Below are positions 24,867 through 34,545 of a stretch of 64,000 bases of DNA, one piece after another. The notes under the pieces are model-generated. The model was given only the letters and a program-made list of their open reading frames with translations. It did no database searches and had not been told where the DNA came from. This DNA comes from Paludibacteraceae bacterium (GTDB taxonomy: Bacteria; Bacteroidota; Bacteroidia; Bacteroidales; Paludibacteraceae). The position numbers and the translations under genes are program-made. Every line of letters begins with the position of its first letter. Position 1 is the first letter of the stretch. Location: positions 38,897 through 102,896 of the forward strand of contig JAFVDD010000014.1 in assembly GCA_017478725.1 (NCBI GenBank). The letters run 5' to 3'.

Positions 24867-25496
24867 ATGATAGAATATATTCACGGCAAACTGGCAGAAT
24901 TAAATCCGACAGAGGCGATTGTAGAAGCCTCCGGCGTAGGCTATGCGATAGCCATCACGCTGCCTACCTACTCCGCCCTGATAGGCAAAGAGGCGTCCGG
25001 CGAGAAAGAGAGTGAAGGTGCTACAGTCAAACTATACACCACCGAAATCATTCGGGAGGACACGCATGAGTTGTACGGATTTGTCAGCCGCAGCGAACGC
25101 AGCATGTTTGAGATGCTGATGACGGTCAGCGGCGTAGGAGCAGCCACGGCACGTATGATCATGAGCGCGTTCAGCGCCGAGGAGCTGAGGATGCTGATTG
25201 CGACAGGCAACTCCAAAGCGATGGCAAAAGTGAAAGGTCTGGGCCCCAAAACGGCACAGCGCATCATCGTGGACCTGAAAGACAAAGCCATCAAGTTAGA
25301 GCCGTCAGATATCAGCATTCAACCATCAGAACTATTCGAAGTTAAAGAGAGTCCTGTCAAAGCAGAAGCTGTGAGTGCACTGACGATGCTGGGTTTTGCA
25401 GCAGCAGCCAGCGGCAAAGCAGTGGACAAGATTCTGAAAGCCGAACCCGAGGCAAGCGTAGAGAGCGTAATCCGTCAAGCATTAAAAATGCTTTAA
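24867..25496 (+). CDS. ruvA: Holliday-junction branch-migration protein RuvA
   Basis: A 209-aa protein, close to the usual 190-205. Domain I is an OB fold (MIEYIHGKLAELNP ... GVGYAIAI); domain II has two helix-hairpin-helix motifs (MTVSGVGAATARMIMSAF and KVKGLGPKTAQRIIVDL, about residues 87-140), and domain III is the C-terminal helical part that contacts RuvB. The surplus is a flexible linker between domains II and III, EPSDISIQPSEL, made by a heptamer tract at 25302-25329. RuvA tetramers hold four-way junctions while RuvB drives migration. ruvB is not adjacent. sprA follows after 11 bases, a gene pairing often seen in Bacteroidota. Confidence 0.95.
   Translation: MIEYIHGKLAELNPTEAIVEASGVGYAIAITLPTYSALIGKEASGEKESEGATVKLYTTEIIREDTHELYGFVSRSERSMFEMLMTVSGVGAATARMIMSAFSAEELRMLIATGNSKAMAKVKGLGPKTAQRIIVDLKDKAIKLEPSDISIQPSELFEVKESPVKAEAVSALTMLGFAAAASGKAVDKILKAEPEASVESVIRQALKML
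25302..25329. repeat. heptamer tract in the ruvA linker
   Basis: Four 7-bp units: CCGTCAG, ATATCAG, CATTCAA and CCATCAG. The first and last are identical to units of the rimO tracts, although the reading frame relative to the unit is different. Confidence 0.75.
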
Positions 25497-25507
25497 CTGA
25501 GACAAGA

Positions 25508-28500
25508 TTGAACAAGCAATTACAATACATATTTGGGGTATGTCTGTTGTTATGGTTGCCGTCGGTGACCATGGACAGTTTGGCGCAAACCGGCAAACCG
25601 AAGACTCTGAAAGAACTGATTGCCGAGGAAAAGGCACAGAAGGAGGCGGAGAAAGCCGCCCGTGAAGCAGAAAAGGCGCGAAACAAACCTGCTAAGGACG
25701 CTGCGCCTGTCGGAGAAGCGAATGGCACCAACGCCGCCCGGACTCCGGAAGAGGCGGCAGACTACGTGACATCTGCCGACTCGGCTATCTGGGCACCTAC
25801 ACAGGTTAAGCAATACGATGCCAATGATTACGAGGAATGGGGAAAACCCAAGTCTTCGCTGGATCTGCAGGACCCGGACAATATCAGTACAACCATCGAG
25901 TACGACCCTGCCACAGGAGGGTACGTCATGCACACACGCATAGGCGACACCGACATCACCACGCCCTACATGCTAAACGCCGATGAATACAACGCCTATA
26001 GCGAAAAGCAGATGATGCACAAATACTGGCAGCAGAAAATAGGCGAAGTAGAGCACAACAACGAGAAGAAATTCGACATCACGGACATGAAATTCAATAT
26101 CGGTCCGGCAGACAAGGTGTTCGGTCCCGGCGGCGTGCAACTGAAAATGCAAGGAAGCGCCGAACTGCTATTCGGATTCAAGCACCAGTATATAGACAAC
26201 CCGTCGCTCACTCCTCGCGCGCGAAACAATAATATATTCGATTTTGACGAGAAGATCCAAGCCAGCGTACAGGGCAAAGTGGGCCAGAAACTGAATTTCA
26301 ACCTGTCGTACAACACCGAAGCGTCTTTCGCCTTTGACCAGCAGAACTTGAAGCTGAACTACAAAGGCGAAGAGGATGATATTATCCAGAGCATTGAGGC
26401 CGGAAATGTGACGATGGATCTGCCCAGTTCGCTCATCCGCGGCAGCAAGGCGCTATTCGGTATCAAGACCAACCTGAAGTTCGGCAAACTGAAGATCCAG
26501 GCATTGATCAGCCAGCAGAACAGCCAGGCACAATCGGTGAGCAGCCAGGGCGGCGCCCAGATGACAAAATTCGATATCAGCGGCGACGCCTATGACGAGA
26601 ACCGTCACTTCTTCCTGAGCCATTTCTTCCGCGACCGTTTTGAGAGCGCGATGGAGAGTGTGCCGTATATAGCCAGCGGTGTGACAATCAACAAGATAGA
26701 AGTATGGGTGACCAACAAACGCGGTGTGTACGACCAGGCCCGCAACATCGTGGCCTTTGCCGACTTGGGTGAGACCAACGACCACACCCAGCAGATTTGG
26801 AGCAGCTCATCGCAAATAGCGCCGGACAACAAAACCAACGGTCTGTACGAAAGCATACGCGCAACGGGTTTCCGTGACCTGCAGCAGACCAGCACGGCAC
26901 TGGAAGGGTTGAACGGCATGGAGGGCGGAAGCGATTTTGAAAAGATCGAATCCGCGCGTCTGTTAAGCAGCAGTGAATATACGCTGAACAGCGCACTGGG
27001 ATACATCTCCCTGAAATCGGCACTGAACCAGGACGAGGTGCTTGCCGTGGCATACGAATATACCTACAACGGCCAGGTCTATCAGGTAGGTGAATTTTCT
27101 ACCGACGCCAACGACGAACTGCGTGCTCCCAACGCGCTGGCATTGAAGATGCTGAAATCGAGCGCCAATGCGCCTGCACGCAAAAACCGCGGCACGTGGG
27201 ATCTGATGATGAAAAACATCTACTCGCTCGGCGCCACGAGTATCAGCAGTGAGAAATTCGAACTATACGTCACCTACCGCAACGACTCGGTAGGAACCGA
27301 TGTGCAATACCTGAACGAAGGTCCGATAAGCGGCAAGCAGCTCCTCCGCGTAATGGATATGGACCGTTTGGACCAGAAGAACAACGCAGTACCCGACGGA
27401 CGGTTTGATTATCTGGAGGGATTGACCGTCTATTCAAGCAACGGAAGGATCATTTTCCCTGTGCTGGAACCGTTTGGCAGCCATCTGGCGAACCAACTGG
27501 GCAATGCACAACTGGCACAGAAATACTGTTTCCCCGAACTATATGACTCAACGCTCGTGGTGGCACAAGAGCTCAGCGAGAAGAACAAATTCCGCCTCAC
27601 CGGTAAATACAAAGGCACCAGCGGAAGCGAAATCCGGCTGGGTGCTATGAACGTGCCACGCGGAAGCGTGACCGTGACCGCCGGAGGCGCCACGCTCATT
27701 GAGAACGTAGATTACACCGTGGATTACACCATGGGAACAGTAACCATTCTCAACCAGTCGATTCTGGAGAGCGGCACGAATGTGGATGTCAAACTGGAGA
27801 GCCAGAGCACATTCTCGATGCAGCGGAAATCGCTGTTCGGCGCACACCTGGAATACGAGTTCACCAAAGATCTGGTATTAGGCGGAACGATCATGCACCT
27901 GCGCGAACGGCCGCTGACAACCAAAGTGAACACAGGTATGGAGCCGCTGGCGAATACCATCTGGGGCGTGAACGGCAGTTGGAAAACCGAGATGCAGTGG
28001 CTGACCAATGCGATTGACAAGGTGCCATGGATCACAGCCACCGCTCCCTCCACCTTCCAGATCAACGCGGAGTTCGCCCACCTGATTCCAGGTCACACCA
28101 ATGATGTCGGAGCGGTAGGAACTGCCTATATCGATGATTTTGAGCGGACAACCACCAACATTGACGTGCATTACCCCAGCTACTGGTTTCTGGCATCCAC
28201 ACCGGCTGTCATGGACGAAGCGAAAGATATCAACAAAACGAGTTACAACAAGAACCGCGCACTGATGGCTTGGTACACCGTGGACCCGATCTTCGGATAT
28301 CCGCAGACCAACACGCCCGCCCATATCCGCAATGACATACAAGCGATGAGCGACCACAGGACACGTATTGTATATCAGGAGGAGCTCTACCCCAACCGCG
28401 AAGAGGCAAGCAACGTGGATACCAAGCTGCCTATACTGAACCTCGCCTTCTATCCGGAGGAACGCGGACAATACAACATCTCCGCCTCTGAGATAGGCGC

Positions 28501-31500
28501 CAACGGACGCCTGACCAACCCACGGAAACGATGGGGCGGTATGATGCGCAAACTGGACAATACGGATTTCGAGAAAGCCAACATCGAATACATCGAGTTC
28601 TGGATGATGGATCCTGCTCTAACCAACCCTGACGGCTATGACGGCGAGATGTATATCAACCTGGGTGACATCAGCGAGGACATTCTGCGTGACGGCAAGA
28701 AATCATTCGAGAACGGCATGCCGGTTTCGGATGCCGACTGGGGGCGCGTAGATTCTACTATCTGGGGTTACGTACCACGCACCAACAGCACCGTGACCGC
28801 CTTCAGCAACGAGGCGGGAGCCCGCGTTCGCCAGGACGTAGGTCTCAACGGACTCAACAGCGAGCAGGAGAAGAACTGGCCCGCATACAAGACCTATGTG
28901 GACGAATTGCGCGGCAAGGTGGATGCCGCGGTGCTGAATGCTTGGATAGACGACCCGTTCTCGCCGCTCAACGACCCTGCCGGCGATAATTTCCACTACT
29001 ACAGAGGAACTGATTTCGACCAAGAGGAGCGTCCTATATTGGAGCGGTACAAACATTACAACGGTACGGAGGGCAACTCGCCGGACACGCAGCAACAGAC
29101 AGAGAGCTACGGTACAGCAGCCACTTTGCAACCCGATGTGGAGGATATCAACCTGGATAACACGCTCAATGAATACGAGAAATACTATCAATACAAGGTA
29201 GTCCTGCGTCCGGACATGATGGAGGTGGGTCGCCAGCATATCACGGAGAAGAAAGTGAGGAAAGTGACGCTCCGCAACGGCGAAACGGCGGATGTGGCAT
29301 GGTACCAATTCAAAATACCATTGCGCGGCGACAGCGCTACCGTACAGAAAGTAGGCTCCATTCGCAACTGGAAATCCATCCGTTTCATGCGTCTCTACCT
29401 GACAGGCTTTGAGCACGAGACCCACCTGCGACTGGGAACACTGAGTCTGGTGCGCGGCGAATGGCGCCAATACAACCGCGATCTGGCTCCCGTAGGCACC
29501 AGCGTCAACACAGGCGCGGAACTGAATGTCCAGGCTGTGAATATAGAGGAGAACTCCACCCGCTCGCCTGTCAACTATGTGCTGCCTCCGGGCGTGAGCC
29601 GTCAGACCGACCCGGGCCAGGCACAACTGATTGCCCAGAACGAGCAGGCGATGGTAATGCGCGTGACCAACCTGAGTCCTCATGACGCACGTGCCGTTTA
29701 TAAGAACACCGGATATGACATGCGCCAATACAAGAAACTGCAGATGTTCGTCCATGCCGAGCAGATGCGTGCCTTGGATCAGGATCTCAAGGACGGCGAC
29801 CTGACATGTTTCATCCGTCTGGGTACAGACCTCAAGAACAACTACTACGAATACGAGATTCCGCTCAAACTGACGGACGACGGATTGTATAACAACAACT
29901 CCGAGGCCGACCGCCGCAAGGTATGGCCGGAGGAGAACATGTTTGATTTCCCGTTCACGGTTCTCACCAAAGCCAAGACGGCGCGCAACAAAGCCAAACG
30001 CGCAGGGAATGCCGGCGTAGGCAATACCATTCCTTACGTCATCTATGACGACGAATCCGGCAAGCCCCAGAACAAGATTACCGTGCTGGGCAACCCGACG
30101 CTGGAGGAAGTGGAGAGCATCATGATCGGTATTCGCAACAACGGCCAGCATGATGCGAGCGGTGAGGTATGGGTCAACGAACTCAGGCTGAGCCAGTTCA
30201 ACGAGCAAGGCGGTGTGGCTGCCATGGCGAATGCAGCCCTGGCGGTGAGCGATATTGCCCAGGTGAACGTAGCAGGACGGTTGGAGACTGCCGGATACGG
30301 CTCGATCGAATCCAACGTGCTGGATAGAAACATGGACAATTTCTACCAGCTGTCAGTCAGTGCGGCATTGGAGGCCGGACGTCTGTTCCCGGAGAAAGCC
30401 AAAATCCAGCTGCCGCTCTACGTAGCCTACTCCAACCAGACCACCTCACCCGACTACGACCCGCTGGACACGGATATCAAGTTGTCCGAGACGCTGAGCA
30501 CGTATGAGACCAAGCATGAGCGCGATTCTGTCAAGAGCATGTCCAACACCGTGCAGGAGTCCACTTCGTTCTCGGTAACGAACATGAAGGTGAATATCCA
30601 TTCCAAGAAGCGCGACATGTTCTACGATCCGGCCAACTTCTCCATCTCTGCCTCCTACAACAAGCAGAGCGAGCACTCGCCGGAAATGGAGACCAACTAC
30701 ACCACCGACCATAAGGGTGCATTCCAGTACGCATATAATTTCAACCCCAAGCCGTGGGAGCCGTTCAGGAACGTAAAGAAGGTAGAGAAAGTCAAGATTC
30801 TTAAGGAGGCCAATATTTATTATCTGCCCCAGTCATGGGCGTTCAACATGAATATGCACCGCACCTTCAGCCACATGAAGATGCGCGACCTCGCCGGTGC
30901 CAGCAGCGATGCCATGGATCTGACTTTCAGCAAGGATTTCACGTGGGACAGAAACGTGGATATCAAATACGACCTGACGAAGAACATGAAGTTCTCGCTC
31001 CAAACGGCATTCAACGCTATCATTGACGAAGGACTCTATACGCCCGAAATACTGAAAGACCGCTATTTCGACAAAGAGTTCAACCACGACAAATACGAAG
31101 CATGGCGCGACACCATCCAGCGTTCGCTGGCAAGATTCGGCTCGCCGTACACGTACCAGCAGGTGTTCACCGCCAGTTGGAATGTGCCGTTCAACCGTAT
31201 TCCGTATCTCGACCCGCTGACTGCCAATGCGTCGTACAATGCCAATTACAACTGGACTCGCACTGCCTCCACCACTACGGGCAAAGACCTGGGTAACACT
31301 GTCAGCAGTCTGCAAAGCTGGCAGATAGACGGAGGTATCAATTTCGAGACCTGGTACAACAAATCCAAGTATTGGAAACAGATGACGCAGCGCTATAGCG
31401 GACGTCCCAACCGCCGTGTGTTCCGCCCCAAGACCTACACCCAGACGGTCAATCTGAAAAAAGGCGAGGCCATAGAAGTGACCCACCGCCTGGCCAGCGA

Positions 31501-33094
31501 GTTGCTGACACTCAAAATAACGGATGCGGAAGGACAGCCGGTAGCGGCATCGTTTGTTCCCAACGGAAGCAGCAAAATGACCATTACGCCCAAGGCGGAT
31601 TGCGAGAACGCGCTGGTGACCGTCACCACGCGCGACCCCAACCAACGCACACCGGCACAAATAACGGGCGATATGTTTGCCTATCTGGGAACCATGTTCC
31701 GCAGGCTGCAGATTACCTACCGCGAGACCAACTCCATGACCCTGCCCGGATTTGAGCCGGAGGCGGGATTCATGGGACAAAGAAAAGCAGGCGGCAGATG
31801 GGCTCCGGGCTATGATTTCGCCTTTGGTTTTATACCGCGTGACATGATTGAGCGCGCCAAGACGCACGGCTGGCTCTCCGGCGATACCACTGTTATCCAG
31901 CCTGCCACACGCGCCCATACCAGCGATTTCGACATCAAGCTGACCATGGAGCCTCTGCCGGGACTGAAGATCCAGCTGAACGGCAAGCGGTATATGGCGC
32001 AATCGACATCTATCATCTACAGCTACGACCAGTTGCAAGAGACGATGACGGGGTCGCTCAACATCACGCAGGTGGCTATCGGAACGATTTTCTCGCGTAT
32101 AGGCAAGCAGGATGAGAACTTCGCCAACTCGGCGTATGCTCAGTTCCTTGCCAACCGCGAGATACTCACCGGACGCGTACAAGCCCAATACACGGGTCTC
32201 GTGCTGCCATCCTCCGGATTTATGAAAGACATCCCGCAGGGAACGGTTTACGACCCCACCAAGCACGGCCGTGTGAGCAACAACTCCGCCGATGTGCTGG
32301 TGCCGGCGTTCTTAGCCGCCTACACAGGCAGGGATGCCAACCGTATAGGACTCAATCCGTTCCTGGGAATACTGAATATCCTGCCTAACTGGAGTGTCAC
32401 GTACGACGGACTTGGCAAACTGCCATGGATGCGTGATCATTTCCGTTCGGTGACTCTGACGCATGCCTACACCTGCAAGTACGCCATCGGTTCGTATGGC
32501 AGTTACTCGACTTGGGTAGGAACCGACGGCACGAACAAACAGATCGGTTTCGTACGTGATGTAACGACCGACTCCCCCCACCCGAGTTCGGCATACGATA
32601 TCAGCAATGTGACCATTACCGAGGCCTTCAGCCCGCTCATCGGACTGAACCTGACGATGAAGAACTCGCTGAGCGTGAAAGCCGAATACCGCAAGCAGCG
32701 TAACCTGGCGCTGAATGTGACCAGCGTGCAACTGACCGAGGGACATACCAGCGAGTTTGTGATAGGCGCAGGCTATACCATCAAGAATCTCAATTTCATT
32801 GCCCGCAAACGTGACGGCGGTCAGACCAAGGTCAGCAACGACCTGAAACTGCAAGTGGATGTGTCGTACAAGGATGTGAAAACCCTGCTGCGCAAGATAG
32901 ACGAGAATATCACCCAGGCTTCGTCGGGCAACAAAGTCTTTGCCATCAAGGTTTCCGCCGACTATGTGCTGAGCCAGAAAATCAATCTGCAGCTGTTCTA
33001 CGACCATCAGGGCACCACGCCGCTTATCAGCACCAGTTATCCCGTCAAGGCGGATAATGTGGGTATCAACATCAAGCTGATGCTGACGCGCTGA
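25508..33094 (+). CDS. sprA: SprA, type IX secretion outer-membrane translocon
   Basis: A 2,528-aa protein. In the type IX secretion system SprA (Sov) forms the very large outer-membrane channel through which folded cargo passes. The N-terminus is a signal peptide (about 27 residues, ending near SLAQTG), followed by a charged helical stretch rich in Lys, Glu and Ala. Two SprA-type domains can be seen: FDITDMKFNIGPADKVFGPGG-like blocks (about residue 190) and repeated YEFTKDLVLG, NLSYNTEASFAFDQQ strands, ending with a barrel strand NVGINIKLMLTR. The start is a TTG at 25508; the nearest ATG would lose the signal. It is downstream of ruvA in the same direction. Size fits the family (about 2,300-2,600). 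Confidence 0.95.
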   Translation: MNKQLQYIFGVCLLLWLPSVTMDSLAQTGKPKTLKELIAEEKAQKEAEKAAREAEKARNKPAKDAAPVGEANGTNAARTPEEAADYVTSADSAIWAPTQVKQYDANDYEEWGKPKSSLDLQDPDNISTTIEYDPATGGYVMHTRIGDTDITTPYMLNADEYNAYSEKQMMHKYWQQKIGEVEHNNEKKFDITDMKFNIGPADKVFGPGGVQLKMQGSAELLFGFKHQYIDNPSLTPRARNNNIFDFDEKIQASVQGKVGQKLNFNLSYNTEASFAFDQQNLKLNYKGEEDDIIQSIEAGNVTMDLPSSLIRGSKALFGIKTNLKFGKLKIQALISQQNSQAQSVSSQGGAQMTKFDISGDAYDENRHFFLSHFFRDRFESAMESVPYIASGVTINKIEVWVTNKRGVYDQARNIVAFADLGETNDHTQQIWSSSSQIAPDNKTNGLYESIRATGFRDLQQTSTALEGLNGMEGGSDFEKIESARLLSSSEYTLNSALGYISLKSALNQDEVLAVAYEYTYNGQVYQVGEFSTDANDELRAPNALALKMLKSSANAPARKNRGTWDLMMKNIYSLGATSISSEKFELYVTYRNDSVGTDVQYLNEGPISGKQLLRVMDMDRLDQKNNAVPDGRFDYLEGLTVYSSNGRIIFPVLEPFGSHLANQLGNAQLAQKYCFPELYDSTLVVAQELSEKNKFRLTGKYKGTSGSEIRLGAMNVPRGSVTVTAGGATLIENVDYTVDYTMGTVTILNQSILESGTNVDVKLESQSTFSMQRKSLFGAHLEYEFTKDLVLGGTIMHLRERPLTTKVNTGMEPLANTIWGVNGSWKTEMQWLTNAIDKVPWITATAPSTFQINAEFAHLIPGHTNDVGAVGTAYIDDFERTTTNIDVHYPSYWFLASTPAVMDEAKDINKTSYNKNRALMAWYTVDPIFGYPQTNTPAHIRNDIQAMSDHRTRIVYQEELYPNREEASNVDTKLPILNLAFYPEERGQYNISASEIGANGRLTNPRKRWGGMMRKLDNTDFEKANIEYIEFWMMDPALTNPDGYDGEMYINLGDISEDILRDGKKSFENGMPVSDADWGRVDSTIWGYVPRTNSTVTAFSNEAGARVRQDVGLNGLNSEQEKNWPAYKTYVDELRGKVDAAVLNAWIDDPFSPLNDPAGDNFHYYRGTDFDQEERPILERYKHYNGTEGNSPDTQQQTESYGTAATLQPDVEDINLDNTLNEYEKYYQYKVVLRPDMMEVGRQHITEKKVRKVTLRNGETADVAWYQFKIPLRGDSATVQKVGSIRNWKSIRFMRLYLTGFEHETHLRLGTLSLVRGEWRQYNRDLAPVGTSVNTGAELNVQAVNIEENSTRSPVNYVLPPGVSRQTDPGQAQLIAQNEQAMVMRVTNLSPHDARAVYKNTGYDMRQYKKLQMFVHAEQMRALDQDLKDGDLTCFIRLGTDLKNNYYEYEIPLKLTDDGLYNNNSEADRRKVWPEENMFDFPFTVLTKAKTARNKAKRAGNAGVGNTIPYVIYDDESGKPQNKITVLGNPTLEEVESIMIGIRNNGQHDASGEVWVNELRLSQFNEQGGVAAMANAALAVSDIAQVNVAGRLETAGYGSIESNVLDRNMDNFYQLSVSAALEAGRLFPEKAKIQLPLYVAYSNQTTSPDYDPLDTDIKLSETLSTYETKHERDSVKSMSNTVQESTSFSVTNMKVNIHSKKRDMFYDPANFSISASYNKQSEHSPEMETNYTTDHKGAFQYAYNFNPKPWEPFRNVKKVEKVKILKEANIYYLPQSWAFNMNMHRTFSHMKMRDLAGASSDAMDLTFSKDFTWDRNVDIKYDLTKNMKFSLQTAFNAIIDEGLYTPEILKDRYFDKEFNHDKYEAWRDTIQRSLARFGSPYTYQQVFTASWNVPFNRIPYLDPLTANASYNANYNWTRTASTTTGKDLGNTVSSLQSWQIDGGINFETWYNKSKYWKQMTQRYSGRPNRRVFRPKTYTQTVNLKKGEAIEVTHRLASELLTLKITDAEGQPVAASFVPNGSSKMTITPKADCENALVTVTTRDPNQRTPAQITGDMFAYLGTMFRRLQITYRETNSMTLPGFEPEAGFMGQRKAGGRWAPGYDFAFGFIPRDMIERAKTHGWLSGDTTVIQPATRAHTSDFDIKLTMEPLPGLKIQLNGKRYMAQSTSIIYSYDQLQETMTGSLNITQVAIGTIFSRIGKQDENFANSAYAQFLANREILTGRVQAQYTGLVLPSSGFMKDIPQGTVYDPTKHGRVSNNSADVLVPAFLAAYTGRDANRIGLNPFLGILNILPNWSVTYDGLGKLPWMRDHFRSVTLTHAYTCKYAIGSYGSYSTWVGTDGTNKQIGFVRDVTTDSPHPSSAYDISNVTITEAFSPLIGLNLTMKNSLSVKAEYRKQRNLALNVTSVQLTEGHTSEFVIGAGYTIKNLNFIARKRDGGQTKVSNDLKLQVDVSYKDVKTLLRKIDENITQASSGNKVFAIKVSADYVLSQKINLQLFYDHQGTTPLISTSYPVKADNVGINIKLMLTR

Positions 33095-33099
33095 TAAAT

Positions 33100-33127
33100 C
33101 ACAATGTATAATTCACAATGTACAAAG
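33100..33127. repeat. heptamer tract after sprA
   Basis: Four 7-bp units (CACAATG twice, TATAATT and TACAAAG) begin a few bases after the sprA stop. Together with the tract at 33203-33237 they occupy most of the 135-base gap before the NadR-like gene. Confidence 0.7.
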
Positions 33128-33202
33128 CGTCCTATAAGCTTTTGTACGAACTTAATAGAAAGTACGTATCTTAAAACGTTGTACCAATCTCGTAAAGCCC
33201 TT

Positions 33203-33237
33203 TGTAAATTGTAAATTGTAAATTGTTAATTGTTCAA
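33203..33237. repeat. heptamer tract running into the NadR-like start codon
   Basis: Three copies of TGTAAAT are followed by TGTTAAT and TGTTCAA. The TTG start codon of the downstream gene (33230-33232) lies across the junction of the last two units, so the tract forms the translation-initiation region. Confidence 0.8.
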
Positions 33238-33745
33238 GGTAGGTATCATAGGACCTGAGGCGAGCGGGAAGAGCACACTTGCCCGCTATCTGGCTAAGCG
33301 TTACAAGGGAACGCTGGTGTCTGAATACGCGCGGGAGTATGTGGAGCAAAAAGGCACCACAGATGTCTCTTACAATGAGTTATGCGAGATAGCCAAGCAC
33401 CAGATAGAGCAAATCAGGTCTGTCAGCCCAAAGGGTGGTCTGTCAGAGAAACAGTCCGTCAGTGAAACGGTCTATCAGCCGGAGGCGGTCTTTTATGACA
33501 CCGAACTGATTGTCACAAAGGTCTGGTTTGACTACGCGTTCGGTAGTGTGCCGGAGTGGCTCAATGAGGCGATACAGACCTATCCGATGGATGTATATCT
33601 GCTCACCTGCCCTGACCTGCCATGGGCGCAAGACGGCGCACGGTACAACGGCAGCGACGCTATGCGCAGGGAACTGTTTGACCGCTATGAGCAGGAAATA
33701 CAGGCGCTGGACATCCCCTATTACATCATCCGCCACACAGACTGA
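33230..33745 (+). CDS. NadR-like P-loop kinase (AAA_28 family)
   Basis: A 171-aa cytoplasmic P-loop protein. Walker A is GIIGPEASGKSTLARYLA (about residues 5-22), followed by SEYAREYVEQKG, a typical block of the nicotinamide-riboside kinase part of NadR; DTELIVTKVW and YLLTCPDLPWAQDG also agree. Such enzymes phosphorylate nicotinamide riboside for NAD salvage; the nucleotidyltransferase half of full NadR is missing. The start is TTG at 33230. Between residues 62 and 83 there is an insert (SVSPKGGLSEKQSVSETVYQ) built on repeats of CTGTCAG type. Confidence 0.75.
   Translation: MFKVGIIGPEASGKSTLARYLAKRYKGTLVSEYAREYVEQKGTTDVSYNELCEIAKHQIEQIRSVSPKGGLSEKQSVSETVYQPEAVFYDTELIVTKVWFDYAFGSVPEWLNEAIQTYPMDVYLLTCPDLPWAQDGARYNGSDAMRRELFDRYEQEIQALDIPYYIIRHTD
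33417..33478. repeat. TCAG-type repeat cluster inside the NadR-like gene
   Basis: GGTCTGTCAG occurs exactly twice (33417-33426 and 33437-33446), then TCCGTCAG (33455-33462) and TCTATCAG (33471-33478). Spacing is not strictly 7 bp but the units match those in rimO and ruvA. The frame stays open through the cluster. Confidence 0.6.
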
Positions 33746-33877
33746 CCGTATTTTGCCCCATTCAATACAAAGTAAGGCCTATATTGAGTCAAGAACGCGA
33801 CCATCACGCGACCATGTTACGACGACGATATAAGGAGAATTATAGAAGGATTATTTGAGTGATGGGAAATCACAAAC

Positions 33878-33914
33878 AAAATAGCCCGAGCGGAAGCCCG
33901 GGCTATTTGTTTTA
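33878..33914. terminator. bidirectional intrinsic terminator
   Basis: A 10-bp stem AAATAGCCCG (33878-33887 or so) pairs with CGGGCTATTT (33899-33908) around an 11-base loop, followed by GTTTTAATAA on the plus strand and preceded by an A-rich run that gives a T run on the minus strand. It lies between the convergent NadR-like gene and the toxin gene. The rest of the gap (33746-33877) shows no gene. Confidence 0.85.
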
Positions 33915-34190
33915 ATAATGACCTTTCATTTTGAAAATATATACGACCTTTGCAGTCTCATCAATTTGATATAGAATACGGTGTTCCAAATTTATACGGC
34001 GACTCCAAAATCCAGTAAGTTCATACCTCAACTGCTCGGGTTGCCCTGAACCGTTTGCAGGATGTTCCTCTAACTCCTGCAAAAGACGGTCGATCTTTCT
34101 CTTGATTGCAGCATCGCCCAACTTCTTGAAATAGCCAATATGCTCCAGAGCCTCGTCAGAGAGACGGAGTTCGTACTTTGTTAATTCCAT
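33912..34190 (-). CDS. RelE/ParE superfamily toxin, YoeB/Txe type
   Basis: A 92-aa basic protein: LSDEALEHIGYFKKLGDAAIKRKIDRLL, then a block GSGQPEQLRYELTGFWSRRIN, LEHRILYQI and a C-terminal MKGHY with the His-Tyr end typical of YoeB/Txe toxins. These cut mRNA at the ribosomal A site when freed from their antitoxin. The likely catalytic Glu, Arg (HRILYQI) and terminal His-Tyr are present, so it looks intact. It overlaps the antitoxin gene by ten bases. No mobile-element genes surround it. Confidence 0.88.
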   Translation of the reverse strand: MELTKYELRLSDEALEHIGYFKKLGDAAIKRKIDRLLQELEEHPANGSGQPEQLRYELTGFWSRRINLEHRILYQIDETAKVVYIFKMKGHY

Positions 34191-34396
34191 ATATCTTTTC
34201 TACTGACTGTTTTGAAAGACTTTTTGTTCATTGCTTTTACGTCTGCCACATAGTCAGCATCATAGGGACTTTCTTCGATCTTAAAGAAGTCCAAAGTTTT
34301 GAGTGCTTCTATCATTCTCCTAGCCTTTTCGCTTTCAGGATTGAATGTCAGGAACAATGTTTGTGTTGGCATAGAATGCACTGCTGAGGTTGCCAT
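34181..34396 (-). CDS. putative antitoxin of the YoeB-like toxin
   Basis: A 71-aa protein directly upstream of, and overlapping, the toxin gene. Its sequence, TLFLTFNPESEKARRMIEAL, then EALKTLDFFKIEESPYD and a basic tail KKSFKTVSRKDIW, does not show a classic Phd/YefM fold by eye, but small proteins with this pattern pair with YoeB/RelE toxins in Bacteroidota. The N-terminal half can form a beta strand and helix; the C-terminal tail could wrap the toxin. Assignment rests mainly on position. Confidence 0.7.
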   Translation of the reverse strand: MATSAVHSMPTQTLFLTFNPESEKARRMIEALKTLDFFKIEESPYDADYVADVKAMNKKSFKTVSRKDIWN

Positions 34397-34421
34397 AGTT
34401 GTATGATTTAAAAATTTTGTG

Positions 34422-34453
34422 CAAAGGTATAACTTTTTTCTGACATGTGCAAG
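34422..34453 (-). promoter_or_regulatory. promoter of the toxin-antitoxin pair
   Basis: On the minus strand TACCTTTG (plus 34422-34429) is preceded by 20 bases and CTTG (plus 34450-34453). The antitoxin ATG at 34396 lies about 25 bases downstream. I see no clear operator palindrome besides TCAGCCATTGGCTGA at 34511-34525, further upstream. Confidence 0.7.
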
Positions 34454-34473
34454 AGGGCACGGATAAAAGATAT

Positions 34474-34501
34474 AAAAAAACGTCCCGAAGGACGTTTTTT
34501 T
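34474..34501 (-). terminator. intrinsic terminator of the SusCD locus
   Basis: AAAAAACGTCC (34476-34484 region) pairs with GGACGTTTTTT around CGAA, a strong hairpin with A and T runs on both sides. It is 45 bases after the stop of the last gene (34546) of the minus-strand locus and also insulates the toxin-antitoxin promoter. A perfect palindrome, TCAGCCATTGGCTGA, lies between stop codon and hairpin at 34511-34525. Confidence 0.9.
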
Positions 34502-34545
34502 GATTGAGATCAGCCATTGGCTGATTCATTATTTATCCATTTGGA

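Noticed and set aside
28703-32266. Two long open frames on the minus strand opposite sprA
   Set aside because: Both arise from biased codon use of sprA and have Arg/His/Gln-rich composition typical of shadows.
34511-34525. Palindrome TCAGCCATTGGCTGA as a toxin-antitoxin operator
   Set aside because: It lies beyond the terminator, about 60 bases upstream of the pair's -33 box, so it more likely belongs to the 3-prime end of the SusCD-locus message.
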